From Paenibacillus_AP thailandensis (GTDB taxonomy: Bacteria; Bacillota; Bacilli; Paenibacillales; Paenibacillaceae), in assembly GCF_042685365.1 (NCBI RefSeq), contig NZ_JBHUMY010000013.1, positions 124,001 through 188,000 on the forward strand: DNA of 64,000 bases, written 5' to 3'. The notes beneath the pieces are model-generated. The model was not told the DNA's origin. It saw nothing but the letters and a program-made list of their open reading frames with translations, and made no database searches. The position numbers and the translations under genes were made by a program. Below, in pieces: positions 7,759-15,596 of this stretch; the stretch's first letter is position 1; each line of letters starts with the position of its first letter.

Positions 7759-8670
7759 ATGAACAGGAAATTTAGCGTCGATTCGAACGAATACCCGTTT
7801 CGGGACCGCTGGATGCCTTATCGGGACGGAACGATTCATTACATCGACGAAGGAAGCGGGCCTGCGGTTTTGCTGCTTCACGGCAATCCGACCTGGTCTT
7901 ATTTATATCGGAACGTGATTCGGGAATTGAGCGGGGAATGCCGGCTGATTGCAATCGATTATCCCGGCTTCGGGATGTCCGCGGCGCCTTCCCGGTACGG
8001 CTTTACTCCGGGCGAGCATTCGGAGGCTGTTACGGAAGTGATCGGGCGGCTTGGATTAAAAGATTTTGTGATGGTGGTTCAGGATTGGGGCGGCCCTATC
8101 GGCATGAGCTATGCCGTTCGACATAAGGAAAATATAAGAGGAATCGTCGTCATGAATACGTGGGCCTGGCCGGCAAAGCTTCTGGCCATGAAGCTTTTCT
8201 CCTTGGCGATGGGGGGCTGGCCGATCGGCTACCTGCTGCAGACCAGATTGAATTTTTTCGCCAAGACGATTGTGCCGCACGGCATATACCATGCCGAGAA
8301 GGTGACCGACAGCTTAAGACATGCTTATACGGCCCCTTTCCCGACGCCGGCTTCCCGAAAACCGACGTGGGTATTCCCGAGGTCGATCCGGAAAGCGGGC
8401 CGCTGGCTCGCGGAGATTGAAGCCGGGCTGAAGCGGCTTTCGGAGCTTCCCGCACAAATCGTTTGGGGAATGAAAGACAGCGCCGGTTTCCCGGTCGAAG
8501 AAATGAGGAAGTGGCAAAAGGTTTTCCCTTTGCACGAAACGGAGATGTTGGAGGATGCTTCGCATTACGTTCAGGAAGACCGGCCGGACCGTGTCGCGTC
8601 AGCCGTTCGAAGAGTGCTGGAACGAACGAAAACGAACGAAGCCTATGCTTCCGATACAAGCCGGGAATAA
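7759..8670 (+). CDS. Haloalkane dehalogenase-like alpha/beta hydrolase
   Basis: A 303-residue alpha/beta hydrolase. HGNPTWSYLYR at 41-51 is the oxyanion and halide-binding segment of haloalkane dehalogenases (Asn43). The nucleophile elbow VVQDWGGPIG has Asp109 followed by the halide-stabilising Trp110. The base is His269 in EDASHYVQED. These features fit hydrolysis of halogenated alkanes, but related proteins act as epoxide hydrolases or have unknown substrates, so the substrate is inferred. ATG 7759 is preceded by AAAGGAAGTGGAG. A longer frame from 7594 begins inside the upstream terminator and is rejected. Confidence 0.8.
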   Translation: MNRKFSVDSNEYPFRDRWMPYRDGTIHYIDEGSGPAVLLLHGNPTWSYLYRNVIRELSGECRLIAIDYPGFGMSAAPSRYGFTPGEHSEAVTEVIGRLGLKDFVMVVQDWGGPIGMSYAVRHKENIRGIVVMNTWAWPAKLLAMKLFSLAMGGWPIGYLLQTRLNFFAKTIVPHGIYHAEKVTDSLRHAYTAPFPTPASRKPTWVFPRSIRKAGRWLAEIEAGLKRLSELPAQIVWGMKDSAGFPVEEMRKWQKVFPLHETEMLEDASHYVQEDRPDRVASAVRRVLERTKTNEAYASDTSRE

Positions 8671-8992
8671 ATATCATTTTGCGCCGGTACGATTGCTAAA
8701 TACGAAGCCGCCGGGCAGCGGGGGCCTGAGCTTCAATGCGCACTCTCCCGGTAAGAGACGAGCGGATCGGTCGAAATACGCTTCAATTAGAAATAGCCGC
8801 GGTTCAAAACTTTCACAGTTTTGGCGACCGCGGCTATGCTGTTGGCCAAATTTAAGACTGTTAGCCTTAAATCCTTATCGCAATGACCGGATTTAGCGTT
8901 TGAGCGGGGAAGCAAGATAAGCTAGAATAGGGATACGCCGCAAAAGCGTTTAATCATAATAGAGACGGCTAGTTCTATGGGAGGGAACACGC
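8671..8992. other. Intergenic region with two hairpins
   Basis: A 322-bp gap. It contains a strong hairpin at 8793-8837 (ATAGCCGCGGT pairing with ACCGCGGCTAT, with an inner AAAACT/AGTTTT stem) and a smaller ATTTAAG/CTTAAAT hairpin at 8850-8872. The region after that is the yojF upstream region. No supported gene was seen. Confidence 0.5.
8793..8837. terminator. Strong hairpin, possible terminator of the dehalogenase gene
   Basis: Eleven perfect outer pairs plus six inner pairs. No T-run follows on either strand, so it is not a classic intrinsic terminator. It may still end transcription or protect mRNA ends. Confidence 0.5.
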
Positions 8993-9340
8993 ATGCAATA
9001 TATTGAACCGGTACACGTGCAGCGGCTTCTCGATACGTTGAAAAACCGCGAACTGTATGTTCATCTGGAAATTACGAACGGCGCATACACCTCGCATACC
9101 GATAAATCGCGGCTTGTCGCCGCCAACTTCATCAAGAACGTCCCGATCCGCTATTCGCACGGCTCGATATCCGGCAGCGGTCCGTACCGGGTCGGCTTGA
9201 AGCTGGAGCAAGGCGGTTGGGTATTCGCCGAAGGACTGACCCATTACGACGAGAGGGAGACCGATCGCATCATTCTGGAAGGGCATGACCATGACGGCAA
9301 GCTCGTCGTAGCGCTGCTGCTTGGACCGGAGCCGTTCTGA
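8993..9340 (+). CDS. yojF: YojF family protein (DUF1806)
   Basis: A 115-residue protein matching the YojF family in length and pattern (MQYIEPVHVQRLLDTLKNRE, with a small beta-rich body). Function is not established in the family. In Bacillus, yojF directly precedes yojG (bshB2), and the same order occurs here with a 54-bp gap, so a link to bacillithiol metabolism is likely by context. The start follows GGGAGGGAAC. Confidence 0.82.
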   Translation: MQYIEPVHVQRLLDTLKNRELYVHLEITNGAYTSHTDKSRLVAANFIKNVPIRYSHGSISGSGPYRVGLKLEQGGWVFAEGLTHYDERETDRIILEGHDHDGKLVVALLLGPEPF

Positions 9341-9394
9341 CGGCCATTCCGCATGCCGAAAAATGAAGCTTTTACAGAGAAAGGAAGGGCGATT

Positions 9395-10048
9395 ATGGAA
9401 CGAATTCTTGTTGTGCTGCCGCATCCGGACGACGAATGCTTCGGTTTGTCCGGAACGCTGGCTTCCCATATTCACGACGGAGCGACGGTGACGTACGCTT
9501 GCTTGACGCTCGGACAGATGGCTCGCAATATGGGCAATCCGCCGTTCGCGAATCGAATCACATTGCCGGAGATCCGCACCCAGGAGCTAAGGCGGTCGTG
9601 CGAGGCGATCGGCATTCAAGATTTAAGGCTGCTCGGCTTCCATGACAAAATGATCGAGTTCGAGGACCGGGAGCTGCTTGACGGCAAAATCCGCGCGGTC
9701 ATCGAAGAGGTCAAACCGGACATCGTTTATACGTTCTACCCGGGCTTTGCGGTACACCCCGACCATGACGCAACCGGAGCCGCCGTCGTCCGCGTCGTCG
9801 GCGGAATGGCCAAGGACAGCCGGCCTGCCGTTCGGGCGATGGCGTTCGCGGTCGGACACGAGGAGGCGCTTGGGGCGCCGGACGTGCATGTAGATGTAAG
9901 GCGGTTCATCGAGCGGAAGCTCGCTTCCATTCAGTCCCACGCTTCGCAGTTCCATATGCATGCGGCGTTCGGCAGCAAGCCGGGGGAAAACGACGAAATC
10001 ATGACAAGGCTTGGCACCGAACGGTTCTGGACGTACCGCTTTGAGTAA
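9395..10048 (+). CDS. bshB2: Bacillithiol biosynthesis deacetylase BshB2
   Basis: A 217-residue LmbE/PIG-L family zinc deacetylase. The metal site is visible: HPDDE near the N-terminus (LVVLPHPDDECFG) and the later histidine in AVHPDHDATG. BshB enzymes remove acetate from N-acetylglucosaminyl-malate (step two of bacillithiol synthesis); BshB2 may also act as a bacillithiol-conjugate amidase. The yojF neighbour supports BshB2 rather than BshB1. ATG 9395 follows AAAGGAAGG; a longer frame from 9353 adds 14 residues that precede this site. Confidence 0.88.
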   Translation: MERILVVLPHPDDECFGLSGTLASHIHDGATVTYACLTLGQMARNMGNPPFANRITLPEIRTQELRRSCEAIGIQDLRLLGFHDKMIEFEDRELLDGKIRAVIEEVKPDIVYTFYPGFAVHPDHDATGAAVVRVVGGMAKDSRPAVRAMAFAVGHEEALGAPDVHVDVRRFIERKLASIQSHASQFHMHAAFGSKPGENDEIMTRLGTERFWTYRFE

Positions 10049-10100
10049 GAAGCCGGGGCGGGCGGCAAAGTATAGATAGGATAGGAAGGGGAAGCGACGG

Positions 10101-10886
10101 ATGGCATTGTTTCAGTGCGATTTTTATTCGGATACGCTGCGGGTATCCGCGTCTATGAACGTTGTGTTGCCGCAGAAGAAGGAAGCGATCGGATTAACGG
10201 GCCGCGCCTGGGAGGACAAGTACCCGGTGCTTTATTTGCTTCATGGCTTGTCGGACGATCATACCACATGGATTCGCAAAACGTCGATCGAACGGTACGC
10301 GACGGACAAAGGCGTTGCGGTCGTCATGCCGGACGTCGGCAGAAGCTTCTACGCCGACATGAAGCGCGGCTACTCCTATTGGACGTTCGTGACGGAGGAG
10401 CTTCCGCAGCTTGCCCGTTCCTTCTTCCCGCTGTCCGACCGGCGGGAAGACAACTTCGTGGCCGGCCTGTCGATGGGCGGCTACGGCGCCTTCAAGATCG
10501 GCTTGAGCCAGCCCGATAAATATGCCGCCGCGGCAAGCTTGTCCGGCGCGCTCGATATCGCGTCCAAGGAAGACGATCCGTGGGGCTTGTTCCTTCCGCT
10601 GGAGGCCGAGAATATCTTCGGCAGCGCGCAAGAGGTGAGGGGCGGGGAGAACGACCTGTTCCACCTGGCGGAACGCTTGGCCCGTTACGAAGGACCAAAG
10701 ACCAAGCTGTTCCAATGCTGCGGCACGGAAGATTTTCTGTACGAAGACAACCGCCGTTTTCTTGCCCATGCGACGAAGCTTGGACTCGACGTGACCTACG
10801 AGGAAGAGCCGGGCACGCACGAATGGGGTTATTGGGATGCCAAAATTCAGCGCGTCCTCGATTGGCTTCCGCTCGACCGGGAATAA
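10101..10886 (+). CDS. Esterase-family alpha/beta hydrolase (EstA/FrmB-like)
   Basis: A 261-residue cytoplasmic hydrolase of the 'putative esterase' family (tributyrin esterase and S-formylglutathione hydrolase relatives). It shows the nucleophile elbow GLSMGGYGAF, an acidic residue around CCGTEDFLYEDN and the catalytic His in EEPGTHEWGYWD. A lid-like N-terminal beta layer starts directly (QCDFYSDTLRVSASMNVVLP). No signal peptide. A short-chain acyl ester is the likely substrate. It stands alone and ends facing the marR gene. Confidence 0.82.
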   Translation: MALFQCDFYSDTLRVSASMNVVLPQKKEAIGLTGRAWEDKYPVLYLLHGLSDDHTTWIRKTSIERYATDKGVAVVMPDVGRSFYADMKRGYSYWTFVTEELPQLARSFFPLSDRREDNFVAGLSMGGYGAFKIGLSQPDKYAAAASLSGALDIASKEDDPWGLFLPLEAENIFGSAQEVRGGENDLFHLAERLARYEGPKTKLFQCCGTEDFLYEDNRRFLAHATKLGLDVTYEEEPGTHEWGYWDAKIQRVLDWLPLDRE

Positions 10887-10997
10887 CCGTCCCTTGTTCC
10901 CTTTAGCCGGCGGGCGGCAGACCGCTTGCCCGGCCGGCCTAACGGGACAAGGCATTCCGTCTGGCCGATCAAGCCGCTTCTTGTTATTTCCTCATAG

Positions 10998-11020
10998 AAA
11001 AAAGGCCTCGTAAAGGCCTC
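10998..11020 (-). terminator. Terminator of the marR gene
   Basis: On the minus strand GAGGCCTTTACGAGGCC is followed by TTTTTTC, giving a short stem with a T-run just after the marR stop codon. Confidence 0.75.
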
Positions 11021-11030
11021 TCTCCCTCAT

Positions 11031-11447
11031 TCAATCGATATAAGTACGGTTAACAATCTCCAAATATTGTATGAACTTGTCCAGATCCTCTTCGGCCCAA
11101 TCCTGGAACACTTGCTTGAACCGGCTCAGCCGATACGCCTGCGCTTCCTCCAGCTTGCGCTTGCCGAGCTCCGTCAGCTCGAAATAGCTCGCTCTGCCGT
11201 CGTCCGGATCGGGCGTCCGTGTCACATAGCCTTTATCTTCGAGCGCCGTCGTTTGGCGGCTGATCGTCGATACGTCGAGCCGGAATTCGTCGGCCAGCGC
11301 TTTGACGCCGATTTTGCCGAGCACGGACATTTGGTACAGCAGCAAGTAGGCCGAGCGGTCAAGATCGGCGAATTTTCGGTTGAAAGAGGCTCTCCGGTGT
11401 AGGATGCTAATTTCGTAATCAAGCGACTTCAGTTTGGAATCCCTCAT
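11031..11447 (-). CDS. MarR family transcriptional regulator
   Basis: A 138-residue winged-helix regulator. The recognition region 'GVKALADEFRLDVSTISRQT' and wing DPDDGRASYFELTELG are typical. Helices at both ends should form the dimer. It is divergent from an MFS efflux gene, with a nested palindrome over that gene's promoter, which suggests it represses the transporter and is released by a ligand. ATG 11447 has an AGCAGGT site eight bases away; the frame stays open upstream to 11528 but that extension is less likely to be translated. Confidence 0.88.
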   Translation of the reverse strand: MRDSKLKSLDYEISILHRRASFNRKFADLDRSAYLLLYQMSVLGKIGVKALADEFRLDVSTISRQTTALEDKGYVTRTPDPDDGRASYFELTELGKRKLEEAQAYRLSRFKQVFQDWAEEDLDKFIQYLEIVNRTYID

Positions 11448-11586
11448 CAAATCATACCTGCTTTCCCGAGTCGTATAAGCTTTCAAACATAATTTACCGA
11501 TTAAAAGGGCAAATTTCAAATACTGCAAAAGACGAATCGTTTCGCGTCTTCAAATAGGCGCGTTTTGAAAAGGAATGAAAATGCAA

Positions 11587-11615
11587 TTGAACATCCGCGC
11601 AACAAGTTGTATACT
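11587..11615 (+). promoter_or_regulatory. SigmaA-type promoter of the MFS gene
   Basis: TTGAAC at 11587-11592, a 17-base spacer, and TATACT at 11610-11615. The -10 box is covered by the nested dyad 11605-11644. Confidence 0.7.
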
Positions 11616-11644
11616 ACAATTATATGAAATTGTATCGTACAACT
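11605..11644. promoter_or_regulatory. Nested double dyad, probable MarR operator
   Basis: AGTTGTA (11605-11611) pairs with TACAACT (11638-11644), and TACAATT (11615-11621) pairs with AATTGTA (11628-11634). Both share the same centre at 11624.5. The site overlaps the -10 box of the MFS promoter, as expected for repression by the divergent MarR protein. Confidence 0.75.
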
Positions 11645-11672
11645 ACTTTTAGAGGGAGATGTTAGTTTTAGT

Positions 11673-12884
11673 ATGTCTTCAACCGGCACGACCTATCAAG
11701 AATTGGAACGGAAACGAACCGGCGTATTGCAGCAGCCGCTGGCGGTATGGGCCATTGCGTTCGCTTGCGTAATCTCTTTCATGGGCATCGGCTTGGTCGA
11801 CCCGATTCTGCCGGCCATTGCCAAGAGCATGGACGCCAGCAAAAGCCAGGTATCGCTTCTGTTCACCAGCTATAACCTCATGACGGGCCTCGCGATGATC
11901 ATTACCGGCTTCGTCTCGAGCCGTCTCGGTACGAAATGGACGCTGCTCGTCGGCATTTTCATGATCGTTCTGTTCGCCGGGCTCGCCGGCAATTCCGATG
12001 CGATCAACAGCATCGTATGGCTGCGCGGCGGATGGGGAATCGGCAACGCCTTGTTCCTGGCTACCGCCTTGTCCGCGATCGTAGGGCTGTCGACCTCCGG
12101 CACGGCCAAAGCCATTATTTTATATGAAGCCGCCCTTGGCGTCGGCATCGCGGTCGGCCCGCTGCTTGGCGGGGAGCTTGGCTCCATCTCGTGGCGCGGC
12201 CCGTTCTTCGGCGTCAGCGTTCTAATGGGCATCGCCTTCCTGTTTATTCTGTTCGTCATGCCGAAGGTCGCCCGTCCAAGCAAACCGAGCCCGATCAGCG
12301 CTCCGTTCAAGGCGCTTGGCTTTTCGGCTTTGCGGACGTTTGGTTTTACGGCGTTTCTGTACAACTTCGGCATGTTCTCTCTGCTGGCCTATGCGCCGTA
12401 CGTCATGGAGCTTGACGAGCACGGGCTTGGCTACGTCTTTTTCGGATGGGGCTTCTGTCTGGCCGTTACGTCCGTGTTCGTAGCTCCGAAGCTGCAAACG
12501 AAATTCGGCACCGTCAAACCGTTGGCCGCCGTTCTGATCTTGTTCGCGCTCACCTTGCTTATCATGGGAGCGGGAGCGAACAAGCCTGCCGTCGTTATTG
12601 CCGCCGTTGTCGTGTCGGGCTTGTTCCTGGGCGTCAACAATACGCTTATTACGACGGCCGTTATGGGGTCCGCGCCGGTCGAGCGCTCCGTCGCTTCCGC
12701 GGCTTACAGCTTTCTGCGGTTCATGGGCGGCGCGATTGCGCCGTGGCTGACCAGCAAGCTGGGCGAATGGTTTAATTCCAGCATCCCGTTTTATTTCGGC
12801 GGCGTCATGGTGCTTCTGGGCGTCCTTCTCGTGCTGCTGCAGCGGAAGAAGCTCGCTTTCGTGGACGAAGCGGCGTCGCATTAA
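11673..12884 (+). CDS. MFS multidrug-type efflux transporter
   Basis: A 403-residue membrane protein with about twelve hydrophobic segments. The first segment carries a conserved acidic residue in GIGLVDPILP, and loop 2-3 carries GFVSSRLGTKWTLL, the MFS A-motif region. This arrangement is typical of 12-helix drug/proton antiporters. The N-terminal 25 residues are polar. It is divergent from a marR gene with an operator over its promoter, so it is probably induced by the compound it exports, which is unknown. The start follows AGAGGGAGATG. Confidence 0.85.
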   Translation: MSSTGTTYQELERKRTGVLQQPLAVWAIAFACVISFMGIGLVDPILPAIAKSMDASKSQVSLLFTSYNLMTGLAMIITGFVSSRLGTKWTLLVGIFMIVLFAGLAGNSDAINSIVWLRGGWGIGNALFLATALSAIVGLSTSGTAKAIILYEAALGVGIAVGPLLGGELGSISWRGPFFGVSVLMGIAFLFILFVMPKVARPSKPSPISAPFKALGFSALRTFGFTAFLYNFGMFSLLAYAPYVMELDEHGLGYVFFGWGFCLAVTSVFVAPKLQTKFGTVKPLAAVLILFALTLLIMGAGANKPAVVIAAVVVSGLFLGVNNTLITTAVMGSAPVERSVASAAYSFLRFMGGAIAPWLTSKLGEWFNSSIPFYFGGVMVLLGVLLVLLQRKKLAFVDEAASH

Positions 12885-13008
12885 CGGGCCTTGCGACGGG
12901 TATGTCGGGCGTCTTTCGGCTTTAACAGGCCTGCGCTTGCCGTTCAACTGATATAGCTACGTATTAAGAGCGCCGAGGTTGCGCGAAATTATCCGATCAT
13001 CCGAAAAT

Positions 13009-13052
13009 AAACGGCTCCTCCGTCCTTGTTCCAAGGGCGGCGGAGCCGTTTG
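13009..13052. terminator. Hairpin downstream of the MFS gene
   Basis: AAACGGCTCC pairs with GGAGCCGTTT with further inner pairing. The minus-strand side is followed by ATTTT, so termination would work better in that direction. The plus side ends in TTTG. The 282-bp gap 12885-13166 holds this and a second hairpin (GTTAGCGG/CCGCTAAC, about 13057-13086) and no supported gene. Confidence 0.55.
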
Positions 13053-13166
13053 CCGGTTAGCGGTCCATTAAGGAGGCCGCTAACTGGGCATCTGCGGATA
13101 GCAGGAACCACGCGTTGGCATACGGGCATATAACTAGTGTAAACCTAATGGGAAGGATGATTACAC

Positions 13167-13607
13167 TTGTCCGTTCAACTGGTACCCCCTGAAGTGATTA
13201 CCGAGCAAATCTTTCAAGGAAGAATCGGACATTATTTCCGTTCCAGCATCCCCGGATTCGGTCTTGTGACGTGGCAGCTTGTTTCCTTTCAGCCACCTGC
13301 GCCGGGAGCGGGTCCGGGCGCGGGCGTCGTGTCCATGAACGTCATTAATCCAAACGGGACGTTTCAGTTTATGCAAGTAAGCACGCAGGACTTGGTCGGT
13401 CTGCAATATTTGGGCCCCACGCTGCCCGTTTCTCCCGGACCGGGTCCAGGCCCCGGACCGGGACCTCGGCCGCCGTGGTGCCAATGGTTTCCGTGGCATC
13501 CGCAATGCTCCGGCGGCATGGGCGGGCCCGGGCCATGGGGCGGCCCCGGCTTCGGCAGGGAGTATGTAGCGTACGTTCCGGTCATTATTCCTTATCCGTA
13601 TCGATAA
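13167..13607 (+). CDS. Pro/Gly-rich protein of unknown function (possible coat or surface protein)
   Basis: A 146-residue protein starting at TTG, ten bases after GGAAGG; the nearby ATGs are in another frame. Residues 1-85 look like a small beta domain (VTWQLVSFQPPAP, then VSMNVINPNGTFQFMQVSTQDLVGLQYLGP). Residues 92-104 are a Pro-Gly dipeptide run, then a Trp/Cys/Pro/Gly segment (PPWCQWFPWHPQCS), and the end is YVPVIIPYPYR. No signal peptide or membrane segment. The composition recalls Bacillales spore-coat or surface proteins, but I recognise no family. A strong terminator follows. Confidence 0.65.
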   Translation: MSVQLVPPEVITEQIFQGRIGHYFRSSIPGFGLVTWQLVSFQPPAPGAGPGAGVVSMNVINPNGTFQFMQVSTQDLVGLQYLGPTLPVSPGPGPGPGPGPRPPWCQWFPWHPQCSGGMGGPGPWGGPGFGREYVAYVPVIIPYPYR

Positions 13608-13613
13608 CTTCCG

Positions 13614-13652
13614 AACAGCCGCTTTGGAGCGACAGCTCCGAAGCGGCTGTTT
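13614..13652 (+). terminator. Strong rho-independent terminator
   Basis: AACAGCCGCTTTGGAGC pairs with GCTCCGAAGCGGCTGTT around a GACA loop, followed by TTCG. It lies seven bases after the Pro/Gly-rich gene. Confidence 0.85.
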
Positions 13653-13895
13653 TCGTTAATCGCATCAATATAATGAGGCGCATAAGCGCCAATGCGGCCG
13701 GAGCGGACCGGGCGACGCTTCAAGCGAGCCATTACGCCGTGTGGTACCTCCGGCCGCCCAAACGGTCGTAAAGTCGGAAATATATCCTTCTCTGGCCGGT
13801 AGTTCGCGGCATGGCACTGTACTAAGATAAGGACGTACCGAGGAGGTATCGGCCCCTTGCACAAACAACTACGAATCCAAAGGAGATGGGGACTT

Positions 13896-14456
13896 ATGCT
13901 GCTCAATAAAGCGACAGCGATCGTGTCGAGATTGAAAGGATACGCCGTTTTCGGCAAGGTCCAGCCTTCGATTTCCGCTCTGCCCCGCGTTAAAGGGAAA
14001 GTTTACGTAAATAAGTACGGCGAATTGAAGGTGGGCAAGCGGCTCAAAGTTATCGGCCGGCCGTGGGGCACTCAGCTTACCGTCGTAAAAGGAGCGAAGC
14101 TGACGATCGGCGACGACGTGCTCATTAACGCGGGAGTGGGCATTGCGGCCAATCAAGAGGTGTATATCGGAAACAACGTGAAGATCGGCCCCCGGACAAG
14201 CATATTCGACAGCGTCTACCATGCGGTGGAGCCGGCCGACGAAGGCAAGGACCTGCGGAAAAAAATTACGATTCACGACAACGCCTGGATTGGGACGGGA
14301 GCATTAATTTTACCGGGAGTCACGATCGGCAAAAACGCGGTCGTTGCGGCCGGCAGCACGGTGACGAGAGACGTGCCGGCCAATACGTTAGTCGCCGGTA
14401 CTCCGGCCAAACCGATAAGGGAACTGTCGATACATGACGGATGGATAAGGAAATAA
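13896..14456 (+). CDS. Hexapeptide-repeat acyltransferase (O-acetyltransferase type)
   Basis: A 186-residue left-handed beta-helix transferase. Repeats of the [LIV]GxxxxI type are clear (KLTIGDDVLINAGVGI, EVYIGNNVKIGPR, IGTGALILPGVTIGKNAVVAAGSTV), and the catalytic His-containing loop is SVYHAVEP. The family transfers acetyl from acetyl-CoA to sugars or polysaccharides. Its place 1.1 kb before the EPS operon suggests it acetylates that polymer, but it has its own terminator, so the link is inferred. ATG 13896 follows AAAGGAG by ten bases; a TTG frame extension from 13857 is less likely. Confidence 0.82.
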   Translation: MLLNKATAIVSRLKGYAVFGKVQPSISALPRVKGKVYVNKYGELKVGKRLKVIGRPWGTQLTVVKGAKLTIGDDVLINAGVGIAANQEVYIGNNVKIGPRTSIFDSVYHAVEPADEGKDLRKKITIHDNAWIGTGALILPGVTIGKNAVVAAGSTVTRDVPANTLVAGTPAKPIRELSIHDGWIRK

Positions 14457-14470
14457 ACGGCTAAAGCTCG

Positions 14471-14507
14471 GCCCTTGCATGCAGGCAATGAATGTAAGGG
14501 CTTTTTT
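14471..14507 (+). terminator. Terminator of the acyltransferase gene
   Basis: GCCCTTGCAT pairs with ATGTAAGGGC followed by six T. Confidence 0.88.
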
Positions 14508-14768
14508 CATGGGCTCGGCGTCGATCCGACCCGGGGCTTATGGCTTTGTGTCCGCCCTAAAGGGAAAAAAACGACGAAAATCGATTTTTTTCCCCTTTTT
14601 CTAGTCGCGGAACCGTATCTTCAAAAATGCGCTTTTGCTCCTAGGCTGCCTAGGACGTGGGTCGACGGTTTCTCCGCAAACGATGAGAGCGCGGACAATA
14701 GGCTTACCCGGCGCTCGGACGAGCCGGACCAAGCCGGCATAATTCCAGCTTTTATAAGGAGGGACGGG

Positions 14769-14837
14769 ATGTCGGGCGCAAGCTTCGGATCGTGCGGAAG
14801 TCGGATTGGCCGTAAAATAGCAAACGTTTCCAATTAG
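14769..14837 (+). CDS. Candidate 22-residue small peptide with one Cys
   Basis: ATG at 14769 lies eight bases after a perfect AAGGAGG (14754-14760). The frame encodes MSGASFGSCGSR then IGRKIANVSN and stops with TAG. It has a single Cys, two Gly-Ser pairs and a basic patch. It may be a small peptide, a leader peptide or chance. No known family was recognised. The ribosome site and the position in the upstream region of the EPS operon are the only support. Confidence 0.3.
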   Translation: MSGASFGSCGSRIGRKIANVSN

Positions 14838-14872
14838 ACGAAAGACAGAAAAAATTAATGAAGAAGTTCGCG

Positions 14873-14901
14873 GAATGAGAAAAACGAAAAATCTCTCATT
14901 C
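14873..14901. promoter_or_regulatory. Dyad GAATGAGA/TCTCATTC upstream of EPS region
   Basis: An eight-base perfect inverted repeat with an A-rich 13-base spacer in an AT-rich stretch. It is a possible operator or hairpin; the binding factor is unknown. Confidence 0.3.
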
Positions 14902-15143
14902 TAAAAATTAGGAAACCATTCTTATGAAAACAATTTTGAAAATGAATACGAAAGACTAATTTAAACTACGTCTTTTTCCCCTAATCGTCATGCTACCCAA
15001 TGTGTCATACTTAGTACTGAACAAACGATGGCCAGGCACACTCGCCGCAAGATCAGACATTCGTAGAAAAACAGACAGACGGCTGAGCCGCTGCTACAAG
15101 CGGATAGAAGCCGCCGATACGAGACGGATGGAGGGAAGCGAAG

Positions 15144-15440
15144 ATGAACCGCAATGAGCCTCAAATCATGAAGAAAGAAAGGCTGAAGCAGTTTCTGGCG
15201 CGTTTGGAGAAGGATCCGTCGCTAGGAAGGCATGGCCGGAAGCCTCCGGCGCTCTCCGAGCTGCTGCAGGCGTCGGGCATGCCGTATTCGAACGGACCGT
15301 TGGACATATCGAAGCTGCTGGCGCACGCGCTAAAGCAGAAGGGCATTGACGCCGGCCCGGAAGAAATGGTGGAGCATGTCATACAAGGCGGAACAATCGA
15401 ACAGTTTCTGAATCGGACGAAAGAACGAATAGCTACGTAA
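15144..15440 (+). CDS. Small protein of unknown function preceding EPS genes
   Basis: A 98-residue soluble protein, start ATG after GGAGGGAAG. It is helical and charged (MKKERLKQFLARLEKDPSLG; LDISKLLAHALKQKGID; EEMVEHVIQGGTIEQFLNRTKERI). I recognise no family. It ends in its own stem-loop with a T-run, about 120 bp before the EPS co-polymerase gene. It may be a regulator or adaptor of the EPS operon, but nothing in the sequence proves this. Confidence 0.6.
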   Translation: MNRNEPQIMKKERLKQFLARLEKDPSLGRHGRKPPALSELLQASGMPYSNGPLDISKLLAHALKQKGIDAGPEEMVEHVIQGGTIEQFLNRTKERIAT

Positions 15441-15474
15441 CTTGCATGTAGCTATTCTGTTCGTGTTATTTTTT
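15427..15474 (+). terminator. Stem-loop after the small protein gene
   Basis: GAATAGCTAC pairs with GTAGCTATTC; a T-rich stretch follows about ten bases later. It overlaps the end of the gene and may be a partial terminator. Confidence 0.6.
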
Positions 15475-15596
15475 ACCTGTATGGTCGCAAAATGAATAAT
15501 TAGAACGAATAATATTACTCATAACGAATATATTTATCGAGGTTATCATCCTCATCTATTTTCAAAAAAGAAAAGAATGTATCGGAGGAACCGCTG

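Larger units (their letters stand above)
14508..15143. other. 636-bp intergenic region before the EPS operon
   Basis: Structured and mostly non-coding. It holds an A/T hairpin at 14559-14600 (AAAGGG plus seven A pairing with seven T plus CCC), a palindrome TCCTAGGCTGCCTAGGA near 14639-14655, a 22-codon frame with an ideal ribosome site (14769-14837), and an AT-rich stretch 14838-15000 with the dyad GAATGAGA/TCTCATTC (14873-14901). The promoters driving the EPS genes probably lie in this stretch, but no single clear -35/-10 pair stands out. Confidence 0.5.

Noticed and set aside
8555..8896. 113-codon frame after the dehalogenase gene
   Set aside because: No ribosome site, runs through the strong hairpin at 8793-8837, and no recognisable protein pattern.
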